64,000 bases of DNA from Desulfosporosinus acididurans (GCF_001029285.1 NZ_LDZY01000007.1:1-64000); one strand, 5' to 3'. Shown: positions 27,786-36,410, counted from the first letter of the stretch. Translations and numbers: made by a program. Notes: generated by a model not told the origin, from the letters alone.

Positions 27786-27814
27786 ATTATACGGAGTAAT
27801 AGTTGTGAAGTCTA
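27786..27814 (-). promoter_or_regulatory. Promoter of the amt-PII operon
   Basis: On the minus strand, TAGACT (27814-27809) and TATAAT (27791-27786) with a 17-bp spacer. Transcription would start near 27778, just before hairpin P1. Confidence 0.65.
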
Positions 27815-27928
27815 GATACTTTCGGAAAAAACATTGTATACATTTTGAGAGTACGAATAACAAACTGGTAAATACTTGATGAGATTTTGAAATGGAAGAT
27901 TGGAGGTGAATTGTTTAAAAAATGTGTA

Positions 27929-27957
27929 TTGACAAAAATCTTGAGAATTATTATTAT
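27929..27957 (+). promoter_or_regulatory. Promoter of the LacI-type hexuronate regulator
   Basis: TTGACA (27929-27934) and TATTAT (27952-27957) with a 17-bp spacer. A perfect operator palindrome begins 7 bp downstream of the -10, across the start point, which suggests autorepression. Confidence 0.8.
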
Positions 27958-27963
27958 GGGTTA

Positions 27964-27979
27964 TGTAAACCGGTTTACA
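27964..27979 (+). promoter_or_regulatory. Operator 1 (perfect palindrome TGTAAACCGGTTTACA)
   Basis: A perfect 16-bp palindrome with the central CG typical of LacI-family operators. The same core GTAAACCGGTTTAC recurs at 29119-29132 before the transporter operon. Confidence 0.8.
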
Positions 27980-28039
27980 AAACTGATTTCTATAACTTCT
28001 TCAAAACATTAGATTGAAATTGAAGGAGGTGGGACTGAG

Positions 28040-29065
28040 ATTAAGCAAACAAAAACGACCATTGATGAAGTTGCAAGTAAAGCGGGAGTTTCCAAAACAA
28101 CGATTTCCCGCTACTTGAATGGTCATTATGAATTCATGTCTGAGGAAACACGAAAACGTATTGAAGAAGTTGTTGAAACCTTAGGCTATCGGCCAAATAA
28201 TCTGGCTAGAGGTTTAAAATCTAACAAGAGTGGATTAATTGGCGCCATAATATCAGATATCACCAATCCTTTTTTCGCAATAGTACTTAAAGGGATCGGC
28301 GATTATTGTCAAGAAAAGGGTTATCAAATAATTATTGCCAACACCGACAATGAGCCTGAGCTCGAAAAAAAATACATTCAATCCCTGATTGACAATCGAA
28401 TTGAAGGCTTAATCGTTAACAGTACAGGTCAAAATATTGATTATTTGCTTTCTCTTCAAGAACAAGGCTTACCTATTGTTTTAACAGACCGTGCCCTTCC
28501 AGAATTGAAGTTTGATACTGTAACAAGTAACAATTTTGCGATGACAACGCAGACGGTTCAATATCTTTTCGATGTTGGCTTCCAGCGAGTGGCCTTCTTT
28601 ACCGAGGAAACCAATTGGAGCAGTTCGCGTCATATCCGGCAGAATGCATTTTTGCACGCTTACCAATTGTCCCAGAATATTGAGGCTCATGACCTTGTCT
28701 ATGTCATAGATAACAGCAATCCCAAATCCATTGAGGATGCTCTGCAACGCTTTCGTATGGCAGGTGAAACAAAAAAACAGGCAGTAATGGCTGTCAATGG
28801 CGTAACCTTGCTCAATCTTCTCCAAGAAATTCGCAAATTAAATTTAGCTATGCCAGACGATTTAGGAGTTTGCGGTTATGATGATATGGGTTGGGCAACA
28901 CTAATTCCTCCCGGGATAACTGCGATTTCTCAGCCTTCTTACATGATTGGAGTTGAGAGCGCTAAAATGCTGATCAATCGAATCATAGGGAAACGACGTA
29001 AGGCAAAGCCGAAATTGCTGGAATTACCTTCGGAATTGATTGTGCGCGGTTCCACAAGTTTGTAA
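28040..29065 (+). CDS. LacI-family transcriptional regulator of hexuronate catabolism
   Basis: A 341-aa LacI/GalR protein: N-terminal helix-turn-helix (TIDEVASKAGVSKTTISRYL, about 7-26) and a periplasmic-binding-type effector domain ending in SELIVRGSTSL. The helix-turn-helix lies upstream of the first conventional start in this frame (TTG 28115). The only start compatible with a complete domain is ATT 28040, 9 nt after an ideal AAGGAGGT; no ATG, GTG or TTG occurs between the in-frame stop at 28010 and this codon. Operators flank the gene. It likely represses itself and the downstream operon until a hexuronate-derived inducer, perhaps KDG, binds. Confidence 0.9.
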   Translation: MKQTKTTIDEVASKAGVSKTTISRYLNGHYEFMSEETRKRIEEVVETLGYRPNNLARGLKSNKSGLIGAIISDITNPFFAIVLKGIGDYCQEKGYQIIIANTDNEPELEKKYIQSLIDNRIEGLIVNSTGQNIDYLLSLQEQGLPIVLTDRALPELKFDTVTSNNFAMTTQTVQYLFDVGFQRVAFFTEETNWSSSRHIRQNAFLHAYQLSQNIEAHDLVYVIDNSNPKSIEDALQRFRMAGETKKQAVMAVNGVTLLNLLQEIRKLNLAMPDDLGVCGYDDMGWATLIPPGITAISQPSYMIGVESAKMLINRIIGKRRKAKPKLLELPSELIVRGSTSL

Positions 29066-29080
29066 CAGGTAAGATAAATC

Positions 29081-29110
29081 TTTTCCACATCAACGTGGAA
29101 AAATTTTTTA
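29081..29110 (+). terminator. Terminator of the LacI-type gene
   Basis: TTTTCCAC (29081-29088) and GTGGAAAA (29095-29102) form a hairpin followed by a T-run (ATTTTTTA). Confidence 0.8.
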
Positions 29111-29117
29111 CCACTTT

Positions 29118-29133
29118 AGTAAACCGGTTTACA
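29118..29133 (+). promoter_or_regulatory. Operator 2 upstream of the hexuronate operon
   Basis: AGTAAACCGGTTTACA shares the palindromic core GTAAACCGGTTTAC with operator 1. It contains TTTACA (29128-29133), which could be the -35 of a promoter with TTAATT (29151-29156) at 17 bp. Repressor binding would block it directly. Confidence 0.75.
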
Positions 29134-29208
29134 AAACCGTTACCTAAACTTTAATTAATTTTAAATTTTTGGGGAATATAAAGAAAAGAGTTTTGGGAGG
29201 AAAAAATA

Positions 29209-30237
29209 GTGAAAATGAAAAAAGCTAAACGATTGGCAATTGTTGGATTGACGATTGCAGCTATGTTAACTCTTACGGCCTGTGGCACCTCGACCGGTCA
29301 AAGTACCGGCAGTGCTGGAAGTGCTTCAAGCGGCGCTCATATTACCTTGCGTTTAGCGGATGACCAGCCCACGAATTATCCGACAGTTGCTGGGGATCAA
29401 AAGTTTGCTGATCTTGTTAAGCAACGCAGTAATGGTCGGATTACGGTTACAGTTTATCCCAATGCCCAGTTAGGTGACGAGGCTACTGTAGCTGAGCAAG
29501 TTCAACTTGGAGCTATCGATTTTGCTCGGATTAATGCTTCACCTTTGGCCAGTTTTGATAAACAGCTTAATGTTTTAAATTTACCCTATCTCTTTAACTC
29601 CAGTCAGCAAATGTGGGACGTCCTGAATGGACCCATTGGAGACCAAATCCTTTCGACGTTATCTACGGCCAAAATGGTCGGTTTAACCTATTATGACTCT
29701 GGAGCCAGAAGCTTCTATAATTCCAAACATGCGGTGGTTCATCCCAGTGATTTAAAAGGAATGAAGATTCGCGTTCAGCAATCACCGATGTATATTGACC
29801 TGGTGAAGGCCCTGGGTGCTTCCCCTACCCCGATGGCCTATGGCGATGTTTATGGTGCTCTGCAAACAGGTGTTATCGACGGGGCAGAGAACAACTGGCC
29901 TAGTTATTACTCCACAAACCATTATCAAGTAGCCAAATATTTTACTGAAGACGATCATACCCGGACTCCGGAAATCCTCTTAGCCAGCCAAACCTCTTGG
30001 AATAAGCTTTCAGCTGCTGACCAAAAGTTAATTATGCAAGCTGCTAAGGATTCTCAAGCCGCAGAACGTACTTCCTGGACTCAATTAGAAAACAAAGCTA
30101 AACAAGAAGTTACTGCTCATGGCAATGTTATCAGCCAAGTCGATGTTGCAGAATGGCAAAAAGCAGTTCAACCTTTATATGACAAATACGGTTCTGAATT
30201 CAAAGATATCATCGCCAAAATTCGAGCTACAAAATAA
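29209..30237 (+). CDS. TRAP transporter solute-binding lipoprotein (DctP family)
   Basis: A 342-aa substrate-binding protein, anchored outside the membrane by lipid on C25 (lipobox LTAC). The mature part shows the DctP fold motifs, including QLGDEATVAEQVQLGAIDF and the GMKIRVQQSP carboxylate-binding region with the conserved Arg. A Ser/Gly/Thr linker follows the lipid anchor. Together with DctQ and DctM downstream it forms a Na+-driven importer. The context of uronate genes makes galacturonate or glucuronate the likely cargo (inference). Start ATG or GTG near 29209, behind GGGAGG. Confidence 0.93.
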   Translation: MKMKKAKRLAIVGLTIAAMLTLTACGTSTGQSTGSAGSASSGAHITLRLADDQPTNYPTVAGDQKFADLVKQRSNGRITVTVYPNAQLGDEATVAEQVQLGAIDFARINASPLASFDKQLNVLNLPYLFNSSQQMWDVLNGPIGDQILSTLSTAKMVGLTYYDSGARSFYNSKHAVVHPSDLKGMKIRVQQSPMYIDLVKALGASPTPMAYGDVYGALQTGVIDGAENNWPSYYSTNHYQVAKYFTEDDHTRTPEILLASQTSWNKLSAADQKLIMQAAKDSQAAERTSWTQLENKAKQEVTAHGNVISQVDVAEWQKAVQPLYDKYGSEFKDIIAKIRATK

Positions 30238-30245
30238 AAGGTTTT

Positions 30246-30270
30246 GGATGGCCAGATTGACTGGCCATCC
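30246..30270 (+). terminator. Intergenic hairpin between dctP and dctQ homologues
   Basis: A perfect 10-bp stem, GGATGGCCAG / CTGGCCATCC, with loop ATTGA and no T-run. It probably stabilises the 3' end of the binding-protein mRNA, or partly terminates it, so that the binding protein is made in excess of the membrane subunits. Confidence 0.6.
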
Positions 30271-30302
30271 CCTTCCACAGTTTTATATGAAAGGAGTCAG
30301 TC

Positions 30303-30791
30303 ATGTCATCCATTAAAAGAACTTTAAAAACTTTCGTCGGCGTATTTGACAATGTCGTCGAGTCTATTGGCTCCTATATGATGGCCGTAATGGTTATTAT
30401 AGTTTTCTGTCAGGTGTTTAGCCGTTATGTTTTACGTAATACACCAGCATGGTCTGAAGAAGTAGCGCTTTTGTTTATGACAGCGTATGGTTTCCTCAGC
30501 ATTGCCACTGGTATTGGCCGGAAAGTTCACTTGAGTATCACTGTTCTCTATGACCATTTTCCGTCTCCTGTTCAAAAAGCTTTGAATATATTATCTGATG
30601 TATTAAGTGTCCTCTTTGGCCTGTTTCTGATGATCGAAGGCTACAAATTTACGGTTCTAACCTGGAGTTCACAGCTTCCCGCCACAGGACTGCCTAATGG
30701 AGTTCAATATATGGTGATTCCCTTTACTGGTCTCGTTATTGTAGTTGATCGGCTCTTAGGTCCTTTCTTGGATGAAGGAGGCAAAGTATGA
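30303..30791 (+). CDS. TRAP transporter small permease (DctQ family)
   Basis: A 162-aa protein with four hydrophobic segments and the DctQ signatures VFSRYVLRNTPAWSEEVALL and FLSIATGIGRKVHLSI. It forms the small membrane subunit with DctM. ATG 30303 follows AAAGGAGTC. The stop overlaps the start of the large permease by 4 nt. Confidence 0.93.
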   Translation: MSSIKRTLKTFVGVFDNVVESIGSYMMAVMVIIVFCQVFSRYVLRNTPAWSEEVALLFMTAYGFLSIATGIGRKVHLSITVLYDHFPSPVQKALNILSDVLSVLFGLFLMIEGYKFTVLTWSSQLPATGLPNGVQYMVIPFTGLVIVVDRLLGPFLDEGGKV

Positions 30792-32080
30792 GTACAGGTA
30801 TAGCTATTGCATTATTAATAGGGACTTTTTTAATCTTAAGCTTTTTGCATGTTCCGGTAGCTCTCAGTCTTGCGGTTTCTTCAGTCTTAACGGGCATATA
30901 TCTAGGTGTTCCCCTGGAAGTTGTGGGTCAGCGTATGTTGACCGGGCTCAATTCAACCTCTATGATGGCCATTCCCTTGTTTATTTTCGCGGGTGAAATT
31001 ATGGGGGAGGGCGGCATTTCGGAAAGGCTCATTAAACTTTCCAATCTTTTAGTCGGTCGTTTCAGAGGCGGTTTAGCTATAGTGAACGTTCTCTCAACTA
31101 TGTTTTTTGGAGGAATTACAGGTTCAGCCGTAGCTGATGCTTCATCTATTGGCAGTATTATGATCCCCATGATGAGGATGCGCGGTTATGATGATGATTA
31201 CGCTGTCAGTGTAACTTGCACTGGTGCTATACAGGGAGTTTTGCTCCCGCCAAGTCATAATATGATTTTATATTCTTTAGTCGCCGGTGGAGTATCCATT
31301 GCCGGATTATTTGCGGCAGGATTAATTCCGGGAATTGCCTTGGGTTTGTCTCTGATGGTTACCAGTTATGTCATTGCAGTGCGTCGCAATTATCCACGAG
31401 GGGATGTCATTCCCAAGAATCAACGCTTGCGTGTTATTGCCGAAGGACTGTTAAGTCTGTCCACAGCAGGAATTATCATGTTAGGAGTTTTGGGCGGTGT
31501 TTTTACCGCTAATGAATCCGCAGCAATCGCGGTAGTTTATGCTTTGATTATCGTTACCTTTGTCTTTCGGGAAGTTGGACCTAAAGGTGTTCATAATATT
31601 TTAGTCAAGACCTTCCGCAAACTTTCCGTTGTACTGTTTTTGATTTCCGCATCTTCTGCTTTTTCCTGGTTTCTTTCCTATCTTCATATTCCGGATGCAG
31701 TCATGAGTTTTATCACTGGGTTATCCAGTAACCCTCATGTGGTTATTCTATTGATCGATCTTATCTTGCTTGCTTTTGCCTTAATTATGGATATGGCACC
31801 GTTAATTTTGGTAGCTACCCCAATTCTTCTTCCCATTGCTACAAAGGTTGGCGTCGATCCAATTCAATTTGGCGTTATGATGATGTTAGCTTTAGGAATG
31901 GGTCTTTTGCTGCCGCCAATCGGAGCTGCCATTTATGTCGGCTGTTCCATGGGCAATTTGAAACTTGAACAGGCCTTTAAAGCCATGTTGCCCTTTTTGG
32001 CAGTTATGTTTTGTATGTTAATGTTATTATCCTATGTGCCAGCAATTTCTTTAACGTTACCCAAAATTTTAGTTCACTAA
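30788..32080 (+). CDS. TRAP transporter large permease (DctM family)
   Basis: A 430-aa membrane protein with about 12 helices, which carries the Na+-coupled transport path. Family motifs include MMAIPLFIFAGEIMGEGGIS, FFGGITGSAVADASSIGSIM and LLLPPIGAAIYVG. ATG 30788 overlaps the dctQ stop (ATGA), with an AAGGAGG site inside dctQ. Confidence 0.95.
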   Translation: MSTGIAIALLIGTFLILSFLHVPVALSLAVSSVLTGIYLGVPLEVVGQRMLTGLNSTSMMAIPLFIFAGEIMGEGGISERLIKLSNLLVGRFRGGLAIVNVLSTMFFGGITGSAVADASSIGSIMIPMMRMRGYDDDYAVSVTCTGAIQGVLLPPSHNMILYSLVAGGVSIAGLFAAGLIPGIALGLSLMVTSYVIAVRRNYPRGDVIPKNQRLRVIAEGLLSLSTAGIIMLGVLGGVFTANESAAIAVVYALIIVTFVFREVGPKGVHNILVKTFRKLSVVLFLISASSAFSWFLSYLHIPDAVMSFITGLSSNPHVVILLIDLILLAFALIMDMAPLILVATPILLPIATKVGVDPIQFGVMMMLALGMGLLLPPIGAAIYVGCSMGNLKLEQAFKAMLPFLAVMFCMLMLLSYVPAISLTLPKILVH

Positions 32081-32103
32081 AGAGGAAACTTTGAATGCTT
32101 GTT

Positions 32104-32130
32104 GGGTGGCCATTTTAAAAATGGTCACCC
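32104..32130 (+). terminator. Hairpin after the TRAP genes
   Basis: GGGTGGCCATTTT and AAAATGGTCACCC form a 13-bp stem (one G-T pair) without a clear T-run. It may weaken read-through from the transporter genes into the catabolic genes, or protect mRNA ends. Confidence 0.55.
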
Positions 32131-32189
32131 GATTACTTATAACGCAGTTTTGGAAAAATTATAAAAATTAATACTGGTGGTGAAATAAT

Positions 32190-33251
32190 TTGAGCAAAAT
32201 AACTGAAGTTGGCTTAGTGGGTTATGGAATGGCAGGACAGGCTTTTCATGCCCCGATTATTTCTTCTGTCAACGGTTTAAATTTAAAAACGGTGGTCGAG
32301 CGTCGTGAACAAAAAGCTAAGGATCGTTATCCATGGGTTTCTTCTGTAAAGAGTGTTGAGGAACTTTTGGCTGATCCTGAGATTGAACTTGTCGTCATCG
32401 CTACCCCAAATGCAACCCACTTTGATTATGCCCGACTGGCCTTGGAAGCAGGAAAACATGTCGTTGTAGACAAACCCTTTACGGCAACGTCTGCTGAAGC
32501 TAAGACTTTGATTAAGCTGGCTCAGGAGAAAAACTGTCTGCTTAGTGTTTTTCAAAATCGACGCTGGGACGGCGATTTTCAAACAGTACGTCAGGTAATA
32601 GAGCAAGGGCTGCTGGGGCGGGTCGTCGAAGTTGAAGTTCATTATGACCGCTATATTAACTATTTGCGGCCTCACACCTGGAAAGAGGAAGAGAACCCCG
32701 GTGCCGGTATCGTTTTTGATTTAGGTTCGCATCTCATTGACCAGGCCCAAGTTCTTTTTGGCTTACCAAAGTCTGTAACCGCGGATATTCGGCGTCAAAG
32801 AGAGGATAGCCAAATTGATGATGCTTTCGAGTTAATCTTGAATTTCGAGAAGGGAATTAAGGTTACCTTAAAAGCCGGTATGTTAGTAAGAGAAAAAGGA
32901 CCCCATTTTATTGTCCACGGCACAAAGGGTTCATTTGTAAAATACGGTTTAGATCCACAAGAAGCGGCCCTGAAATTAGGACTGATGCCTAATGATGATC
33001 CTTTGTGGGGACAAGAGCCGACAGAGGATTGGGGTGTGTTAAATACGGAGGTCAATGGTTTGCATTATATAGGCAAGGTAGAAACCATCAGGGGTGATTA
33101 TCGAGCTTATTATGAAAACATCTCCGCTGCGCTCAGCCAAGGAATTAAGTTAGCAGTCAAACCCGAAGAGGCCTTGAATACTATTCGCATCATTGAGTTA
33201 GCTTTAGAAAGTCAAAAACAACAGCGTACTTTAACCTATTCTGCTGAGTGA
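32190..33251 (+). CDS. Gfo/Idh/MocA-family oxidoreductase
   Basis: A 353-aa NAD(P)-dependent sugar oxidoreductase. The Rossmann motif GLVGYGMAGQAFHAP is at the N-terminus, the EKP-type catalytic motif appears as AGKHVVVDKPF, and the C-terminal GFO_IDH_MocA domain holds the FDLGSHLIDQAQ histidine motif. It starts at TTG 32190 behind GGTGGTG. It lies inside the hexuronate operon, but its reaction is not part of the standard uxa pathway. It might feed related sugars, uronate lactones or polyols into the route. Confidence 0.88.
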   Translation: MSKITEVGLVGYGMAGQAFHAPIISSVNGLNLKTVVERREQKAKDRYPWVSSVKSVEELLADPEIELVVIATPNATHFDYARLALEAGKHVVVDKPFTATSAEAKTLIKLAQEKNCLLSVFQNRRWDGDFQTVRQVIEQGLLGRVVEVEVHYDRYINYLRPHTWKEEENPGAGIVFDLGSHLIDQAQVLFGLPKSVTADIRRQREDSQIDDAFELILNFEKGIKVTLKAGMLVREKGPHFIVHGTKGSFVKYGLDPQEAALKLGLMPNDDPLWGQEPTEDWGVLNTEVNGLHYIGKVETIRGDYRAYYENISAALSQGIKLAVKPEEALNTIRIIELALESQKQQRTLTYSAE

Positions 33252-33343
33252 AAATGATTAGTATAAATTCAGTGGGCATATTAAACAGTAGTAATATGAA
33301 TATGAAGCAGAAAGCACAAATTTACAAAAGGAAGATGGTAACA

Positions 33344-34750
33344 ATGACAACTTTCATGGATGAGAATTTCCTTTTATCAACTGAAACAGCCATCGATTTA
33401 TATCACAATTATGCCAAAACTATGCCGATCATTGATTACCATTGTCATATCAGTCCTAAGGAAATTTTCGACAACAAACAGTTTAAGAACATAACTGATG
33501 CTTGGCTCTATGGAGACCACTATAAATGGCGTGCCATGCGAAGTGTTGGCGTTGATGAAAAATTTATTACCGGGGATTCCAGTGACTACGAAAAGTTTTT
33601 GGCCTGGGCCCAAACCATGCCGAAGCTGTTGGGGAATCCTCTTTATCATTGGACCCATCTGGAATTGCAGCGCTATTTTCAAGTCTATGAAGTTTTAAAC
33701 GAAAAGACTGCACCGGCGATTTGGGAAAAGGTAAATTCCTTGCTGGCAGGGGAAGGCTTTAGGGTTAGAGATATCATCAAGAAGTCCAATGTTAAGGTGA
33801 TTTGTACCACGGATGATCCGACAGATTCCCTGGAATATCATCTCAAACTCAAAGATTGTGCCGATTTTGAGGTTAAAGTTTATCCGGCCTTTCGGCCTGA
33901 TAAGGCTCTTGGCATCGACAAGGAAGGTTTTAAAGATTGGGTGGATAAGTTAGCCCAGGTATCTAAGGTAAATATCGAAAACTACTCTGATTTTCTTGCG
34001 GCCTTAAAAAAACGCTTGGATTTCTTTCATACTGTCGGCGGAAGAGTTGCGGATCATGCTTTAGATTATGTTCCCTTCCAAGAGACCTCTGAAGCAGAAG
34101 CCAGTGGAATATTTGCCAAAACGCTCCAGGGCCAAAGAATTAGTTTTGAGGAGGAACAAAAATTCAGAACTCACACCTTGCAATTCTTAGGTCAAAAGTA
34201 CACGGAACTCGGCTGGACCATGCAGCTTCATATTAATGCCCATCGCAATAATAACTCCCGCATGCTTAAGCTGTTGGGGCCTGACACAGGTTTTGATTCT
34301 GTCAATGACAGTAAAGCTGCTTATCCTCTTTCCCGACTGTTAGACTCCTTAGAGACCCAAAATGCTCTGCCTAAGACTATACTCTACAGCTTAAATCCTA
34401 ATGATTTCTATGTTCTAGCTACCTTGATGGGATGTTTCCAAGGCAGTGGTATTGCCGGAAAGATACAGTTGGGAGCAGCTTGGTGGTTTATTGATCACAA
34501 AGAGGGTATGCTGGAACAAATGAAAACCTTGGCCAATTTAGGGGCCCTGGGTACCTTTGTTGGTATGCTGACAGATTCACGCAGTTTCCTTTCCTATACG
34601 AGACATGAGTATTTCCGAAGAATACTTTGCCAAATGCTGGGGGTATGGGCTGAAAACGGTGAAGTCCCTAAGGATCGAGAACTTCTCGGTAACTATGTTG
34701 AAAATATCAGCTTTAAAAATGCTAAAGCGTACTTTGGAATGGAATTTTAG
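33344..34750 (+). CDS. uxaC: Uronate isomerase (glucuronate/galacturonate isomerase)
   Basis: A 468-aa metal-dependent isomerase of the amidohydrolase superfamily that converts D-galacturonate to D-tagaturonate, or D-glucuronate to D-fructuronate. The opening MDENFLLSTETA and metal motif PIIDYHCHISP are diagnostic, and LGAAWWFIDHKEGM is seen near the C-terminus. ATG 33344 is chosen from the AAAGGAAG site and the family N-terminus; an in-frame GTG at 33248 would add 32 unrelated residues. Since uxaB and uxaA follow, galacturonate is the most likely substrate. Confidence 0.95.
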   Translation: MTTFMDENFLLSTETAIDLYHNYAKTMPIIDYHCHISPKEIFDNKQFKNITDAWLYGDHYKWRAMRSVGVDEKFITGDSSDYEKFLAWAQTMPKLLGNPLYHWTHLELQRYFQVYEVLNEKTAPAIWEKVNSLLAGEGFRVRDIIKKSNVKVICTTDDPTDSLEYHLKLKDCADFEVKVYPAFRPDKALGIDKEGFKDWVDKLAQVSKVNIENYSDFLAALKKRLDFFHTVGGRVADHALDYVPFQETSEAEASGIFAKTLQGQRISFEEEQKFRTHTLQFLGQKYTELGWTMQLHINAHRNNNSRMLKLLGPDTGFDSVNDSKAAYPLSRLLDSLETQNALPKTILYSLNPNDFYVLATLMGCFQGSGIAGKIQLGAAWWFIDHKEGMLEQMKTLANLGALGTFVGMLTDSRSFLSYTRHEYFRRILCQMLGVWAENGEVPKDRELLGNYVENISFKNAKAYFGMEF

Positions 34751-34776
34751 GTAAGGAATAATTGAGGTGCGGAAAT

Positions 34777-35430
34777 ATGAAGAGAATAAAAATGATTGAA
34801 AAAATCCTTGAAGCCGGGGTTATCGCTGTAATACGTGCGGAATCCAAAGAGAAAGCTATTCAAATTGTCGAGGCTGTCCAAAAAGGCGGTATTAGGGGTA
34901 TAGAATTAACGATGACTGTTCCAGGTGCAGTAGATATCATTAAAGAGCTATGTAAAGCGAATACAGACCATGAGCTGATTATCGGAGCTGGAACGGTCTT
35001 AGATACGGAAACGGCTGCAGCTTGTATAAGGGCGGGCGCGGATTTTATTGTAAGTCCCAGCCTGAATCCAGAGGTGCTTAAACTCTGCAACCGCTACCGA
35101 GTGGCTGTTATGCCTGGAGTGGTTACGGTTAGAGACGCCGTTGAAGCTTTAGAATACGGTGCGGAAATTATCAAGGTCTTTCCGGCCAGCTTATTTGGGC
35201 CGGGAATTCTCAGCGCTCTCAAGGGACCTCTTCCACAAGCTAATTTTATGCCAACCGGCGGAGTCACTTTGGACAATATTAAGGATTGGGTTAAGGCTGG
35301 TGCAGTAGCTGTTGGTATAGGCAGCGAATTGACTAAGGGAGCTAAAACAGGAGATTATGAACTTGTTGAAAAAACGGCGGCCCAGTTTGTTGGGCAGTTT
35401 CAAAAGGCTATAGCCGAGGTGAGGAAATAG
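34777..35430 (+). CDS. eda: KDPG/KHG aldolase
   Basis: A 217-aa class I aldolase that splits 2-keto-3-deoxy-6-phosphogluconate into pyruvate and glyceraldehyde 3-phosphate. Motifs: GVIAVIRAESKEKA, GIELTMTVPGA, the Schiff-base Lys in EIIKVFPASLFGP, and FMPTGGVTLDNI. ATG 34777 follows GAGGTG at 7 nt; a TTG at 34762 lies before that site. It performs the last step of the operon pathway, directly upstream of kdgK. Confidence 0.95.
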   Translation: MKRIKMIEKILEAGVIAVIRAESKEKAIQIVEAVQKGGIRGIELTMTVPGAVDIIKELCKANTDHELIIGAGTVLDTETAAACIRAGADFIVSPSLNPEVLKLCNRYRVAVMPGVVTVRDAVEALEYGAEIIKVFPASLFGPGILSALKGPLPQANFMPTGGVTLDNIKDWVKAGAVAVGIGSELTKGAKTGDYELVEKTAAQFVGQFQKAIAEVRK

Positions 35431-35432
35431 CC

Positions 35433-36380
35433 ATGGACGTCGTCAGTTTTGGAGAATCTTTGGTAGTTTTTAATCCGGATACACCTGGGCCTCTAAGGCA
35501 GGTGAATGGTTTTCGCAAATCCTTAGGCGGAGCGGAGTCAAATGTCCTTATCGCCCTTGCCAGATTAGGCCATAAGGTAGGTTGGTTTTCCAAGCTTGGT
35601 GACGATGAATTTGGACGCTATATTTTAAATTCCATACGAGCAGAAGGGGTCGACACCTCCCAGGTTAAAATGCTTAGACAGGAAAGTACAGGCTTATTAT
35701 TTAAGGAAAATTATCAAAGCGCTAATCCCAATGTCATTTATTACCGTAAAAACTCAGCTGCCAGTACCCTTAGTGTTGATGATATTAATGAAGACTATCT
35801 AAAACAAGCGAAAATACTTCATTTTACGGGAATTACTCCGGCTCTTTCCTCAAGTGCCTGCGAAGCTGTTTTTAAAGCCGTTGAAATAGCTAAAACTAAT
35901 GGAGTTTTAGTATCTTTTGACCCAAATCTGCGCCTCAAGCTTTGGAGTCTTGATGAAGCAAGAAGTACAATTTTAGAACTCGCTCATTATGCGGACATTA
36001 TTATGCCAGGTATTGATGAAGCTGAGCTTCTGCTTGGCATAAAGGATGTGGAAGCTATAGCTGACTATTTTACTGCCCAAGGCAGTAAAATAGTCGCAAT
36101 CAAGCTCGGGAGTGAAGGGTGCTATCTGCGCCAGGAATCTGAATCACGATATGTCCCTGGTTTTAAAGTAGAGAAAGTGATTGATACTGTCGGAGCCGGT
36201 GATGGGTTTGCTGCTGGTCTCTTAGCAGGAATTTTACGAAAGGAAAGCTTGGAGGAAAGCGGCAAATATGCCAATGGAATAGGGGCCATGGCTACGTTAG
36301 CGCAGGGTGATTCCGATGGCTACCCCTATTTTGAACAATTATTAGAGTTCATGGGTCGTAAACAACGTATTGAACGATAG
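35433..36380 (+). CDS. kdgK: 2-keto-3-deoxygluconate kinase (PfkB family)
   Basis: A 315-aa ribokinase-family sugar kinase that phosphorylates KDG to KDPG. The N-terminal GGAESNVLIALARLG and the C-terminal signature DTVGAGDGFAAGLLAG with catalytic Asp are clear. The start ATG 35433 is 2 nt after the eda stop. In this operon the substrate can only sensibly be KDG. Confidence 0.93.
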   Translation: MDVVSFGESLVVFNPDTPGPLRQVNGFRKSLGGAESNVLIALARLGHKVGWFSKLGDDEFGRYILNSIRAEGVDTSQVKMLRQESTGLLFKENYQSANPNVIYYRKNSAASTLSVDDINEDYLKQAKILHFTGITPALSSSACEAVFKAVEIAKTNGVLVSFDPNLRLKLWSLDEARSTILELAHYADIIMPGIDEAELLLGIKDVEAIADYFTAQGSKIVAIKLGSEGCYLRQESESRYVPGFKVEKVIDTVGAGDGFAAGLLAGILRKESLEESGKYANGIGAMATLAQGDSDGYPYFEQLLEFMGRKQRIER

Positions 36381-36410
36381 CTATAAAGACAAGTAATGGA
36401 GGTCTTGGAC

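Noticed and set aside
27666-27863. 65-aa minus-strand frame upstream of the small amt-operon protein
   Set aside because: It is made of the tandem hairpins and the promoter of the operon, and has no ribosome binding site.
28115-29065. LacI-type regulator lacking a DNA-binding domain
   Set aside because: The helix-turn-helix is encoded in frame just upstream. The truncated call results only from the unusual start codon.
33248-33343. 32-residue N-terminal extension of UxaC from GTG 33248
   Set aside because: It is unlike the family N-terminus and has no good ribosome binding site, whereas ATG 33344 has AAAGGAAG at 9 nt.
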